Assembly (NCBI GenBank): GCA_023078685.1
Contig: JALGAS010000010.1
Location: 1,240,001-1,304,000, forward strand
Direction: 5' to 3'
From: Neopestalotiopsis rosae
Lineage: Eukaryota > Ascomycota > Sordariomycetes > Amphisphaeriales > Sporocadaceae
Length of the DNA stretch: 64,000 bases
The translations under genes were made by a program, and so were the position numbers. Shown one piece after another: positions 44,804-55,519 of the stretch. The first letter of the stretch is position 1. Each line of letters starts with the position of its first letter. The notes beneath the pieces are model-generated. The model made no database searches. It was not told the DNA's origin and saw nothing but the letters and a program-made list of their open reading frames with translations.

Positions 44804-46951
44804 ATGGCGATCTTGCAAGTGGTTGCGTTTTCTCTTGCTGCTATTGCTTTACTCTTGTTCCGATATGTTCCAGTCTTTCTGGCAAAGAAGTCCAAGGCGC
44901 CAATAGAACTCGACGAAAAAAGGCAATCGAGAATTCAAGTCAAGAATGCTGAACGAGTCAAACGATACAAGGCCTTGTATTACAAAGTGCAAAATCTCGA
45001 GGAATTCCCAGAAGTTCTGCCTGAAGCCAAAGAGATGTTGCTTGAACTTCTGCAACAAGGCTTCTTGATGGCACAATACAACCCACAGACCCGCAGTATC
45101 TTAGACATGAAGGAGTTTGACCGAGTCGCGCTGGACAAGTTCCTCGAGGCCGAGCGCCAAGAAGTCTCCGAGGGCTTCGAGGCCTATGTGGCCCGACGCG
45201 CCGCAGGCTCCCCTCGCGAGCTTTTCACCACCAAGGAAGACGCCGTGCAGTGGCTTAAGCATCTCGCCCCTCTTAACTTCATTGACGGCGCCTGGCTCTG
45301 TCGCGTCCACAAGATTACCACGCCCTTTGCGCTCCGCCGCATCACCAAGAACGCGTGGCAGGTCTTTTCCGAGGAGCTGGGTGACGGCGATTTGGAGAAG
45401 AACCACGTTCTGATTTATCGGGACCTTCTGCGCAAACACGGTGTTCATTTACCTGACAGCGATTCCGTTGACTTCATCCACGACCGTCATGAAATGGGCA
45501 ATGAGCAAGTCTGGAGAAGCTCAATCGGTCAACTCCTTATTTCGCTTTTCCCCAACGAGTTTCTCCCCGAGATCTTGGGTCTTAACCTACACTTTGAGGC
45601 ACTGGCCCCCACTGGCCTGAAGGCGACCAAGGAGTTTCCTGAAGTGGGCATCTCGGCCTACTATTTCGCCCTGCACATCTCTATTGACAATGCAGACTCG
45701 GGCCACTCGGGCATGGCATTGGCCAACATCATCGGTTTCATGGATCTTATTCGCGAGACTGGTCTCATGGATCCACAAGAGGCGTGGAAGCGTATTCAGG
45801 CGGGATACTTGTTGTCTCAGAGTCTCGATGAGACAGATACCGTCGACACCTATGAGGAGAAGCTCGTCCAGATTCTGCACAAGAAGGCCAATCTCGCGCG
45901 CAAGATCCATTGTACCAGCCGAGCTCGTATCGGCGGACAAAGCCTGTCGGCATGGTTCTCTTCGCCTTTTGCTGATGACGGAGGTGAAAAGGTTACCGGC
46001 GATGACAGCTGGAAGTACGAATTTCTCAACGCCCTGGCCGACTCGAAGCCATGGGTGGTTAGAGGCAATAGCGATAAAAGCCTGCTGATGCGAGAACTGT
46101 CCTGGACTGGTAGGATGTTTGGTGCCTTTACAGATTCCGAGGTGGACCTTTTGCGCACCTGGATCAATTCACTCGGACCAAAGGGTGTATCTGCACCCGA
46201 AGCTTACTGGCGCACTGTGGGAGGCCATACGCTTTTGGAGAAGTCATTCCCGGACCAGAGACAAGACGTAGCCACAACGCATCCATTGTTCTCTCCCGAA
46301 AAGGCGTGGTCTCCTGCTGCATCCCGCGAATTCATCCCCCGAGCACCCCTCCATGTCCCACATCTCAAGCTCGACGCCTTGCTGCCGCTATGGTTTGCGC
46401 ACGCCTGTCTGCTGGAGAATATGGTGTCCTCGCCCTACCAGACAGCCACGACGTTCACCTCCAAGATCCTGCGCATCCTGCGGGTGGAAATGGGCTACAG
46501 CCCTGACAACACGGGCATCGCCGGCATGGACGAGCAGACCAACCCGGGTCGCCGCCCCGATCTCATTGCTCTGGGTTGCGAAATGGCGCGTCGGCACAAT
46601 TTGCCCGAGCCCACGTGCCTGGGAGATATCATTGGCGCGGCCGCGCAGGATGCCAGCGATGTTACCAAGGTTGCACATTCGTTGCTCGAGTGGTCTATGC
46701 GTCCGAACAAGAATGGAATGTTCCTCCTGGGTCTATCTCGCGCATTTCTTGACCTTGAAGTCCTCGTGGCAGCAGATGAGTCACTATTGAGCAGAAAGGA
46801 TAGAGAATACCTACAAGATGTCATTAGGAGAAAGACAGCCGTCATGGGGGAGTGCTTGGAAGAGCTGAAAACGATGCCTGCGAGCAAGTCTCAGGAATTT
46901 GTCGGTGGTTATGAGTTGGGTCGGGAGCAGTTGGAAAAGATTCTGGCATAA
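44804..46951 (+). CDS. Haem-oxygenase-like di-iron oxidase (iron-containing redox enzyme family)
   Basis: A single exon of 715 residues. Residues 1-28 form a membrane anchor (LQVVAFSLAAIALLLF), so the protein should sit on the ER with the catalytic part in the cytosol. The segment FSEELGDGDLEKNHVLIYRDLL (188-209) is the signature of the iron-containing redox enzyme family, supplying Glu and His ligands (E190/E191, H201). A second helix block gives PEILGLNLHFEA (255-266), and a third YFALHISIDNADSGHSGMA (287-305) gives H291, D295 and H301. These are the ligand types of haem-oxygenase-like di-iron oxidases such as SznF (guanidine N-hydroxylation) and UndA. The C-terminal 400 residues contain further helices and AWFSSPFADDGG, with no second domain I can name. 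The substrate is unknown; an amine, guanidine or acid is plausible. Confidence 0.75.
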   Translation: MAILQVVAFSLAAIALLLFRYVPVFLAKKSKAPIELDEKRQSRIQVKNAERVKRYKALYYKVQNLEEFPEVLPEAKEMLLELLQQGFLMAQYNPQTRSILDMKEFDRVALDKFLEAERQEVSEGFEAYVARRAAGSPRELFTTKEDAVQWLKHLAPLNFIDGAWLCRVHKITTPFALRRITKNAWQVFSEELGDGDLEKNHVLIYRDLLRKHGVHLPDSDSVDFIHDRHEMGNEQVWRSSIGQLLISLFPNEFLPEILGLNLHFEALAPTGLKATKEFPEVGISAYYFALHISIDNADSGHSGMALANIIGFMDLIRETGLMDPQEAWKRIQAGYLLSQSLDETDTVDTYEEKLVQILHKKANLARKIHCTSRARIGGQSLSAWFSSPFADDGGEKVTGDDSWKYEFLNALADSKPWVVRGNSDKSLLMRELSWTGRMFGAFTDSEVDLLRTWINSLGPKGVSAPEAYWRTVGGHTLLEKSFPDQRQDVATTHPLFSPEKAWSPAASREFIPRAPLHVPHLKLDALLPLWFAHACLLENMVSSPYQTATTFTSKILRILRVEMGYSPDNTGIAGMDEQTNPGRRPDLIALGCEMARRHNLPEPTCLGDIIGAAAQDASDVTKVAHSLLEWSMRPNKNGMFLLGLSRAFLDLEVLVAADESLLSRKDREYLQDVIRRKTAVMGECLEELKTMPASKSQEFVGGYELGREQLEKILA

Positions 46952-47388
46952 ATAAATGCCTTGCATTTTGAAATTAGATCGAGGATGAAATGGTTGCATA
47001 AAACGAAGAGATTGGTATGAAGGAAAAGGGAGAAAAGTACTTACGAAATTGATTATTCTCAATGCTAGTCCTCAGATATTTCTGGCCACACTTCCAAACA
47101 CAGTCACGCTGACATGAGGTTGTGGCTCCCATCGTGTTTCAACGCTCTTGAGATCTTGGATGACTCACCAGCATACATCTCAAGTTCAAGACAGCCAGTT
47201 CATACCCCTTCCGAGATCTTTGTTTCACATATCTTTACTCAATCCTTTCATTGTTCCACACTCATATGTTTTCGCGATGTGTTCCTTTCTTCCCTTTTTT
47301 TCGCTTTTCTTCATAAGGATTCTTTTGAATTATAGTCTTTACTTCTACTGATCATACCAAATGCCTCCACGATCTTTGCCATCAGAAA
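46952..47388. other. Convergent intergenic region
   Basis: Shared 3' flank of the di-iron and 2OG oxygenase genes; T/C-rich near 47260-47310. No gene is supported. Confidence 0.4.
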
Positions 47389-48309
47389 TCAGTACACTTC
47401 TTGAACACTCGAGTCCAGATCATACATAATTAGATCTATTTCCTTGGGTGTTTGCGTGACTCGGTGGTAAGGTGCATGAAGCCGGTTGTTGGAGAACTTC
47501 TCAAACCTATCACCCACATTCACGATGGGCATGTGTTCGAAGACTTGGACTCGCTTCCACTCCTGCGTCGACCTCTCAAGAACCTCCAAGAAGGGCTCAT
47601 CGTAGAATGTCATGGTGAGTAGGTCCTCGTCCAGGTGAGAGCCCATGACCGAGGTACCAGTCTTGGCCGCGGATATGCCCAGGCAGAGGTTACTGAGACC
47701 GGTGCTCTTTGGGTTGTCAACGACTTGGGTGGGAATGGGAGGATCGAGTGTCTTGCAGAGTAGCAGAGACAGATCTCGGAGAATCCCATCGATTCTCGAG
47801 GTGACGTTGTTGACCTTGTCCTCGACTATTTGTAGATCTGCAGGTAGATTCTGGCTACCCAGGACCTGTTCTTCACGCGATAGCTGCAAATGTTGATCGT
47901 CAGCAGCTGTACCTTTTGTCTCAACGTAAAGAAAACACCACATGGGTATTTCAATGAATGATACTGACCTTGAGTCTTTGCACGCAAATTTCATCAAAGC
48001 TGTCGTATCTATAAATATAAATTAGCATACTCAGATCTCTTTGATACGAATATTTGAAGAGTTATCCTACCCGCGACCATCCCGAGGATCCGCGTAAGGC
48101 AGTTTCATATCCGGGTGCTGGCCAAAGAACTTGCGTTGGGCAGCGATGATAGGGTGCAGATCCAACAAAAGTTCGCTCGTGGACGGGCCCCTCAAGTCCA
48201 AGAAGAACATGCCCGAATCGGAACAGATTTTGACGAGTTTCTTGACCTCTTCCTCGTCTTGTTTGAGCAGGCGCTCATAGCTGAGAGCCTCCACTGACAA
48301 CGTCTTCAT
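47389..48309 (-). CDS. Isopenicillin N synthase-like Fe(II)/2-oxoglutarate oxygenase, short form
   Basis: Three exons on the minus strand, 48309-48071, 48008-47969 and 47883-47389, join in phase to about 257 residues. The N-terminal block FFLDLRGPS is the usual DIOX_N region. The iron triad is present: HLD (in GSHLDEDLL) and the distal His of HAPYHRV. IPNS-like proteins normally run 300-350 residues and carry an RxS motif shortly after the distal His that holds the 2OG carboxylate. Here the protein ends with KEIDLIMYDLDSSVQEVY and no RxS is seen, so either a further 3' exon is missed, the C-terminus is truncated, or a different cosubstrate is used. A possible donor (GTATGA) lies in the last codons. 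It shares a 340-bp promoter with the next gene. Confidence 0.72.
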
Positions 48310-48649
48310 TCTGAATGTCAGAGAATATTGTTGAATACAAAATTTGCGAAGATATTCTGACTTTTTGGGCAATAAAGAGAGAATTATTTCAATTACTCAG
48401 TTCCTGGGTGTGGGTCGCATTTTATGCTCCTGCAACGTTAGAGACTATGCGAAAAGCCATGGTCATGAACAATTTACAATGCTTATACACAGCCCCCATA
48501 TTCCCTTCTCACCCATGCAAGCTCGTGAATCAATTAATCGAAGTATAACTTCCAAATTTCTTTTCTCCCTCTTTTCTTACTCTTTTGACTGACTCTAGAT
48601 TTCCCTCAATGCCTCATTTTGTACATGCGCGTTGCATACTTAGCACAAC
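48310..48649. promoter_or_regulatory. Shared divergent promoter (2OG oxygenase / synthetase-like)
   Basis: Only 340 bases lie between the two start codons, so the genes are very probably co-regulated. A TTGACTGACTC word (AP-1/bZIP-like) occurs at about 48585-48596, and the sequence is T/C-rich just before the synthetase-like ATG. Confidence 0.5.
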
Positions 48650-50345
48650 ATGACAATTTTACATTCAGAAGTCCATGTTCGCCGGGCATTTACTCCTCGT
48701 GAGAAATTGGATACAGAAGATCTGGAAAAGCTTGGAGTAGACTCGCACCATGTCGCTGACTACCAGCTCATCAAGCACGAGCTGGATGAAGGCTCAACTT
48801 TCAACGGCCGAGTCCACAAAATTATTTCTAGTGACTCGAAAACCCGCTTTGATTTCATGCTGCGAAAGGGCGATCAGTTCTTCAACTGCCAGCTGGGACC
48901 AAACTCGGACGACTCTGCCTTTGCTCTGGCTCGAAGCTTGACTGTCGAGTCTCTAGTCCGAGTCACTGGGATACCCGACTTGGACGCAACCGATTGTGGC
49001 CAGATGGGCGATGATCGCTTGACCGACATCAAAGTCTCAAGCATAGAGCTCCTATCGCAAGCCAAAGCCAATCTCCCGGAAACGCCACAGCTTCATGGAG
49101 CTCCTGGGGAGACCTTGCCGTCACCACGTGTCCGAGCGAGTCTCATTGACCAGCGCCTGGACAACAGACTCTTGGACGCCCGGGTGCCGGCGACGGCGGC
49201 CATTTTTAAACTATTTTCCGGAGTTCAGCAGCTCGCTGTGGAATTCTTGGCTGCGCAGGACTTTTACCACATTCCCACGCCAGCATTTGTGACCTATGAG
49301 TTCCCTGGCGAGGAGGATGACCACTTTTACGTTCCATTCTTTGACAGGAAGGCTATGTTGGCGCCCACTGGGGAGGTACACCTGGGAATGGCGCTCGCCG
49401 CAGACCTTGAGCGCGTCTATGACATTCACACTGTCTTCCGACGAGAGCCAAAGAGCGATGGAAGACATTTGACTGAGGTCTGAACTTCCCATCCAATGAT
49501 TAGACTGTATGCTGATTTTGATTGTACAGTTTACCATGTTGGAACTCGTATTCGCTCTGGAGAACGACTGGACTGAGATTCTTGAGCTCGCAGACAGTCT
49601 CCTAGTGTTCCTCTTAAGGTCGCTACATGAGCGTGAGAAGTACAAGATGCACACTCTGGCAGCACAAAGGTTGTATACCAGAGCTGGAGACTTCAAGCTA
49701 GGCTTGGACAAACACGGAAGATTGCTCAGGGTGACATTTCGCGAAGCTAAAGGGCTTCTCCGAGATTTACTTGGCAGAGAAGCTCATGATGGAGAAGACC
49801 TCACGTATGTACATCGTCTACCCGCTGGCCAAGTAAGAGCACTGACACCTGTGCAGGAGGGAAGAGGAGGCGCTGTTGGGAGAGCTTCTATCGAGTTCCA
49901 ACACACCCCTCGAAACCCCTACGGACGTGTGCATAGTAACGGACTTTCCAACGACTGTGCGCCCATGCAATGTTCACCCATCAAAGGAAGATGATACGAC
50001 AACGTATTCTTTCGACATTCTTCTCCGGGGACAGGAAATCGTCACGGCATGTCAATTGCTTCACAGTTACCAAGATGTGCGCACGGCGTTTCAAAGCCGT
50101 GAACATCCCATTGACCCTGATTCACCTGGTTGGCAGCCATACACAACGGCTCACGAGATTGGTATGCCGCCTTGGGGTGGTTTTGGACGTGAGTCAAATC
50201 TGTCGCGGGTTGCCCGTCAATTATTCAGTGAGGTCTAACAGATTGTGCAGTGGGATTGAACCGTCTTGTCCAGGGGTTCTTGGGACTAGACGATATCCGC
50301 GAAACCGTGCTTTTTCCGCGGGACGCGTGTCGCCTGGCACCTTGA
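48650..50345 (+). CDS. Aspartyl-tRNA-synthetase-like class II enzyme with altered amino-acid pocket
   Basis: Four exons, 48650-49477, 49530-49804, 49857-50188 and 50251-50345, all in phase, give 509 residues. An N-terminal OB-fold (about 45-135; FNGRVHKI, then VESLVRVTGI) precedes a class II catalytic core. Motif 2 is VFRREPKSDGRHLTEFTML (262-280); motif 3 is GGFGLGLNRLVQGFLGL; the end is LFPRDACRLAP. These parts match eukaryotic/archaeal-type AspRS. The substrate site differs: the canonical QSPQLYKQ segment reads APTGEVHLG (238-246), and the canonical SGAQRIHD reads TACQLLHS. ATP-binding Args are kept. It may therefore adenylate something other than free aspartate, or use an acceptor other than tRNA-Asp. 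A housekeeping AspRS must exist elsewhere. The divergent gene is a 2OG-type oxygenase and the next gene is argininosuccinate synthase. Confidence 0.85.
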
Positions 50346-51191
50346 GAATCATCCAATTACATATGCATGGAAAATTTCCTCAACGTCAGCAAGGAAAAGG
50401 AAGGAAGCTCGAATTTACATTACAGCAACTCAACTTGGCATATGAAAAGCATGTTACAAAAAATAGTCTTGATTGAGAAGTTGTAATAATTTTACTGCAA
50501 CGAATTGAAGAAAACGTCCAGAACAGAAATGCCGAATTCCATGTGCATCCTTTACCTTGATGATGTTGATTATGACCTAGAAGATAAGAAAAGCCGTAAT
50601 GTCGGTGTGGATGCAGATGATCAACACTATGCCATATTGGGCGCCTCGTGCTGCACCGCTTGGCATGTATCCGGCTGTGCCTCTGTGACGGTGTGACAGA
50701 AGTCAGATTCTGCATGGATTTGCGGGAATGCAGGGGGAAGACGGCAAAATTTTCATATCTGACATTCTTCCTGATTGATTTCAAGACTCAAAGCGGGATC
50801 ATGAGGTTGGAAAATATTGCAAAAAGTAAAATACTTTGAATCATACAAGACAACTGTATAGTCGGTTCATAGCCACAAAATTACGTAAATGCCATAGTTG
50901 ATGCAGGTGCCATTATGAATGTAGCTGCCAATTGACCTGGATAGAAAAGCACCCAAAGACCGAATTAGGCTTAGCGTAGGTCATGGGCCACTGCCTACCC
51001 GGTCCCACCTTCCTACACCTTCCTGCATTCCGATCCAAGTATTTTATTTTCCCCGAGTTTAAGAGAAACTTCTCACTCATCACACACTACTGTTTTGCAT
51101 TCTCGTTTGAGCTCTGAAGCAAACCATCGTTACATTCAAACTTTCCAGTCTTCTCTACGTCAAACGCCATTGACTACATACTCAAGCAATC
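50346..51191. other. Intergenic region before argininosuccinate synthase
   Basis: About 0.85 kb. The last 150 bases (CT-rich, ending CAAGCAATC) are a plausible promoter and leader for the next gene. No other gene is supported. Confidence 0.4.
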
Positions 51192-52579
51192 ATGTCTAAA
51201 GGGAAGGTCTGCCTCGCTTACTCCGGAGGCCTGGACACTAGTTGCATTCTCAAATATCTTTTGGTGAGATGAAAATCCTGAAAACAGTTCAATGCTGCGA
51301 ACTCATTGCTGATGCTCTGCTACAGGAAGAAGGATACGAGGTCATCTGCTTCACGGCTGACATTGGTCAAGAAGAAGACTTTGATGCCGTCAGAGAAAAG
51401 GCTCTACAGATTGGTGCCAGCAAGGTCTACATTGAAGATATTCGCAGAGAGGTACGGAACACAGATGATATCACGAAAAAGACTCTTTATCATGGCTCTC
51501 CTGCTGACAGCTTACGTGATAGTTCATTGAGGAGTTGTGCTACCCAGCCATTCAATGCAATGCCATATATGAGAATGTCTACCTCTTGGGAACATCGCTT
51601 GCCCGTCCCGTGACGGCCCGCGCGCAGATTGCCATTGCCCAAAAGGAGGGCTGCTTTGCCGTATCTCACGGCTGCACGGGCAAAGGTAACGACCAGATCC
51701 GCTTCGAGCTCGCCTTTTACGATCTCCAGCCTACCATCCAAGTCATTGCCCCTTGGCGCGATCCCGTATTTTACGAGAGATTCAAGGGCCGCAATGACTT
51801 GCTCGACTATGCAGCCGAGAAGGGCATCCCCGTCACAAGCACCAAGAGCAAGCCGTGGTCCATGGACGAGAACCTGGCTCACTGCAGCTATGAAGCGGGT
51901 ATCCTCGAGGACCCCAAAACTAGCCCTCCTGATGACATGTGGAAGTTGACAGTGGACCCAATGTCGGCTCCTGACCAGCCGGAGGATTTCATTCTCACCT
52001 TTGAAAAGGGTCTACCCGTCAAGCTCGAGTATGACGGCGGGAAAAAGACGGCCACAGACTCGGTCGACCTGTTTCTGACTGCCAATACCATTGCCCGCAG
52101 GAATGGAGTTGGTCGTATCGACATTGTCGAGAATCGCTTCATTGGACTCAAGTCGCGCGGCTGCTACGAGACTCCCGGCCTGACCATGCTGCGCCGCCCA
52201 TGTGGACCTCGAGGGTCTGGTCTTAGACCGTGAGGTCCGCGCACTCCGTGACCAGTTCATCACGTTCAACTTCGCAAAGCTGCTGTACAACGGCATGTAC
52301 TTTTCGCCCGAGCGCGAGTTTCTGTCCAAGAGCATCATTGCCTCGCAGGAAGATGTCAATGGCTCTGTGCGCTGCCGTGCTTACAAGGGCTCCTTCAGTG
52401 TCCTTGGGCGCTGGTCCGAAACGGCCAACCTCTATGACGCTAGTGAGAGCTCCATGGACGAGATTGGCGACTTCTCCCCCAAGGACACCACTGGATTCAT
52501 CAGTGTCAATGCCATTCGCTTGAAGAAATATGGAAAAGCCAAGGAGGAACGCGGTGAGAGTTTGGTTAAGAAGTTGTGA
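51192..52579 (+). CDS. Argininosuccinate synthase, with a 2-bp frameshift
   Basis: Exons 51192-51263, 51326-51451 and 51523-52579 encode about 415 residues of argininosuccinate synthase. Seen motifs are [13 protein letters not shown] (ATP pyrophosphatase loop), [53 protein letters not shown] and [22 protein letters not shown]. After LTMLR, at about 52191-52200, the frame breaks: the family sequence LR-AAH-V needs two more bases (one GC step in GCGCGCC), and the rest ([18 protein letters not shown] to the end) continues in another frame to 52579. Known function: citrulline + aspartate + ATP to argininosuccinate. Either the gene is broken, or the GC-rich spot is a sequencing error. Whether this is the main arg gene or a pathway copy cannot be told here; its neighbours suggest a pathway copy. 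Confidence 0.88.
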
Positions 52580-54355
52580 AAGAGGCCATCATCTGATACA
52601 GATATGGAATCATAGACCACTTGATAAAGCTCAAAAGCGAAAGGACTTCCTCATTTGCGTTCACTAGAAATAAAGGAAATGATAGAAACGATCTATGGAA
52701 TACATTTTTTTTTTCGTGGTGATGACCTCTTGTAGCAGTGACGGCGAAGAGAATGAAGGAGATATGGTAACAAGCTATCAGACCGGAAACGTAGGGATCG
52801 GGGGTGGGCTTATGAGCAAAAATAAAGAGCAGAACGTATACATTACTCATGTCGCCAAGTACAGCCAGCACCACGACGTCGCACAACCGGGACTGCTTCT
52901 GTCGCCCATATCTGGATTGGGGTCGGCAGGTATCCGAGTAGAATACACAGGTGTACTCCATATTGGCCGCAGGTGAAAGGGCCGTGAGACTCAAAACTCG
53001 AATACGAAAAAGGGCCTGTTTTTGCCTCCCTTACAACCATACTCTGCTTCCCGATGTTCGATTAAAACACTTCGTAGGTAAGGTATCAACTAAGAGGATT
53101 TTTGCTTTCTGTCATTGCTTTGCAAACTTTCTATATGCAGAATGAGGGGCTTGGGTCTTACCTGGAGTCTACGATATGAGAGTTGGGAACTTTGTACCAT
53201 GCTACCATAAGTTCTAGAACACTTGGCATTCTTTCAACTATTCCATAGATAGACTCGAAACCGCTCGTCCTGGAGTTGCATCATTGACGATTGGTGACCT
53301 TGGAGAACTTTGTTTGACGGTCGTCGTTTGTCGGATTGATTGTATGTGAAATAAGAAGATTCGAGTGAACCCAAATATGTCGATAAGAAGCGAAGACGAA
53401 TGCAACTCGCTTTGAGTCGCAATATGGCCCTTATGACTTATGATTAAGACATTTGATACCCTCGCGATAAGTCTTCTATTTCTTAGTGACCTGCATGGCC
53501 GTGGGCATTAGTAAAAGACTTTATCACGGTTCAATAGCTCAGATGTCGATGTTCCGACCCATTTTTCCAGGAAAAAAAAAAGATGAGCCTACAACTGAAG
53601 AAAACATCAATTGCTGGGATTTCTATAGCGAGGCTCCAAGAGTTATGCTTGTCTGGAACCGTACTTCATTCGCCAATGGTTCAGCTCGGCGTACCTCGCA
53701 AGCCATCCAACAGGCGTGCAGTCTAACTCTGCAGGGGAAGCGATAAGGCCAGGGCCGCCTTAACCAATCAAGATGAGATCTACAGTACACAAATGATGTT
53801 TCCTTTGGTTTTGAGCCTTATGATTTGAACCCAACTCCGAGACCTGACCAAATAGTCTGCTGCTTGCTTGCATGAAGCTGAAAGAATACAAGGGTGCCTT
53901 CCAAGGTCCTGGTGTAATGCTCTATCAGCTAGCACCTTCAGCACAGCCATTACCCATGCCGTCTGCATCTGTATCCACTATTATCTCCACACTTTCCGAC
54001 ACGTAGCTCAGCACCTAGCAGCTGGAATGTTAGTGCGTAAAATAGTTCCTTACGTCCATCGATAGGGAATAGCTCGACAGTATTGATTGGCTGTATGTAC
54101 CAAAGTCTAGTATTCACGTCTTGCGCGGGTTCTCGATTTATCTAATTTACATCGCAGACCAAAGCACAGCTCCAGTAACATTCCTAGCTGGCAGGGGGTG
54201 TTAGGGATATTTACCTCACGGTGTAGATATATACGATATAAATGTTATATCTGACCAGAGACCTCGCCTGGAGGCTTACCACTTCATTCTGTGAATCTAT
54301 CGCAAGGTAAATAATGGCATTTTATCGTGATCACTAAAGCGATTCTCAGATCGAG
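52580..54355. other. Gene-free stretch
   Basis: About 1.8 kb, AT-rich, with T and A homopolymer runs near 52705 and 53570. Open frames are short and lack domains. Nothing else was recognised. Confidence 0.4.
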
Positions 54356-55304
54356 ATGGACTTGTTTTCTTACACGTTCATCAAGTCAGTCTTATGGACA
54401 CTGCTTTTTATTTCTCCTTTTATCCCAATTGCCACAGCCGGAAGCAATGGGTTCATCGCGCCAACAGGTAGTGACATACTTTACATCGGGTCGCCTTACA
54501 CGATTTCGTGGGATTCTTCGGACTCCACTGGGAGTGTTTTCCTACAATTGTCCTACGGCAAGGATGAGATCTATGGCAATGTGACCTGTATGCTAATCTC
54601 ATATCCATATTCTGCGTGCTGTGGGATGATCTGATTTGTTGAGATAGCATCGACATCTAATTCGGGCTCATACATCTGGACACCTGAGGATGTAATCGAC
54701 GGATACGACTATTTCCTTGTCATATGCGACATTTTGGACGTTGATCGATCTGATTGCAGCTACACGAACGGAAGATTTTCGATCTCTTCATCAACAACGT
54801 CGAGCTCAAGCTCGTCTGTTGCGCAATCTACGACCGCGACATCGCCCGAGAGGTATCCCACATAGTCTTTCACTAAAGACTAAGGCAAGAGCTTACTTAA
54901 ATGTTAATAGTACTGCCTAAACCTCAACGAGCTCGACGTTTTCACCCTCATCGACGGCTGCATCGGACGCAGGCGGCCAGTCAACTGGGCTCGCAACGAC
55001 GTACCTGGTCGTGATCGCCGTGTTAGTCACATTATTTGTGGTCGCCTTAATAGCCTTTGGGATATGCCTGTCCTTGCGGAGAAGAAGAAGGAAGAGGACA
55101 AAAACAAACGTCGCTGCTGCCGGTGTGGTATCCGAAGACCCGCCCTCTCTGGTCCAAGAGTCGAAGACATACGATAAGGCCGAACTTCCGACTAAGAACG
55201 ACGTTCACAAGTCTGAGACAGAACAATATTATGAGGCCGCCCCGAGCGAGCTGCCGATAGTGCAAGATGGGCCATTCGAGCTTGGCGTAAACACGCCAAG
55301 ATGA
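54356..55304 (+). CDS. Kre9-like single-pass membrane glycoprotein
   Basis: Three exons, 54356-54587, 54648-54852 and 54932-55304, give about 269 residues. A signal peptide (about 1-28) is followed by a small beta-sandwich-like domain: FIAPTGSDILYIGSPYTISW, then VFLQLSYG, then SGSYIWTPE, the pattern of the Kre9/Knh1 N-terminal domain. A Ser/Thr-rich stalk (probably O-mannosylated) comes next, then one transmembrane helix (VVIAVLVTLFVVALIAFGI) with a strongly basic stop-transfer RRRRRKR and a cytosolic tail of about 75 residues. This layout suits a cell-wall sensor or wall-associated membrane protein. The third exon must start at 54932 (acceptor AACGAG); using the more canonical-looking AG at 54909-54910 gives TAA after two codons. 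Confidence 0.68.
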
Positions 55305-55519
55305 GTTCGCCCATGCAAACATGGAACTGAAATAGATGATAATGCCAAAGGATCTTTCACATCGTGATCTTGGAAGGCGACGTATTTGTGCTTGATAATT
55401 CATGTATTACTTCGCATCAGTAAATGCATTTAGAAACTAAGCGCAGCACTTGTTTTTTGACTTGTATAGATGCCGTTTTGCTGCAGTAGCTAGCCTGTTC
55501 TTTCTTCTTCACCATCTCC

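Noticed and set aside
53486..53746. A possible small gene of 86 codons
   Set aside because: No family resemblance, a weak start context and an AT-rich, homopolymer-containing sequence; not supported.
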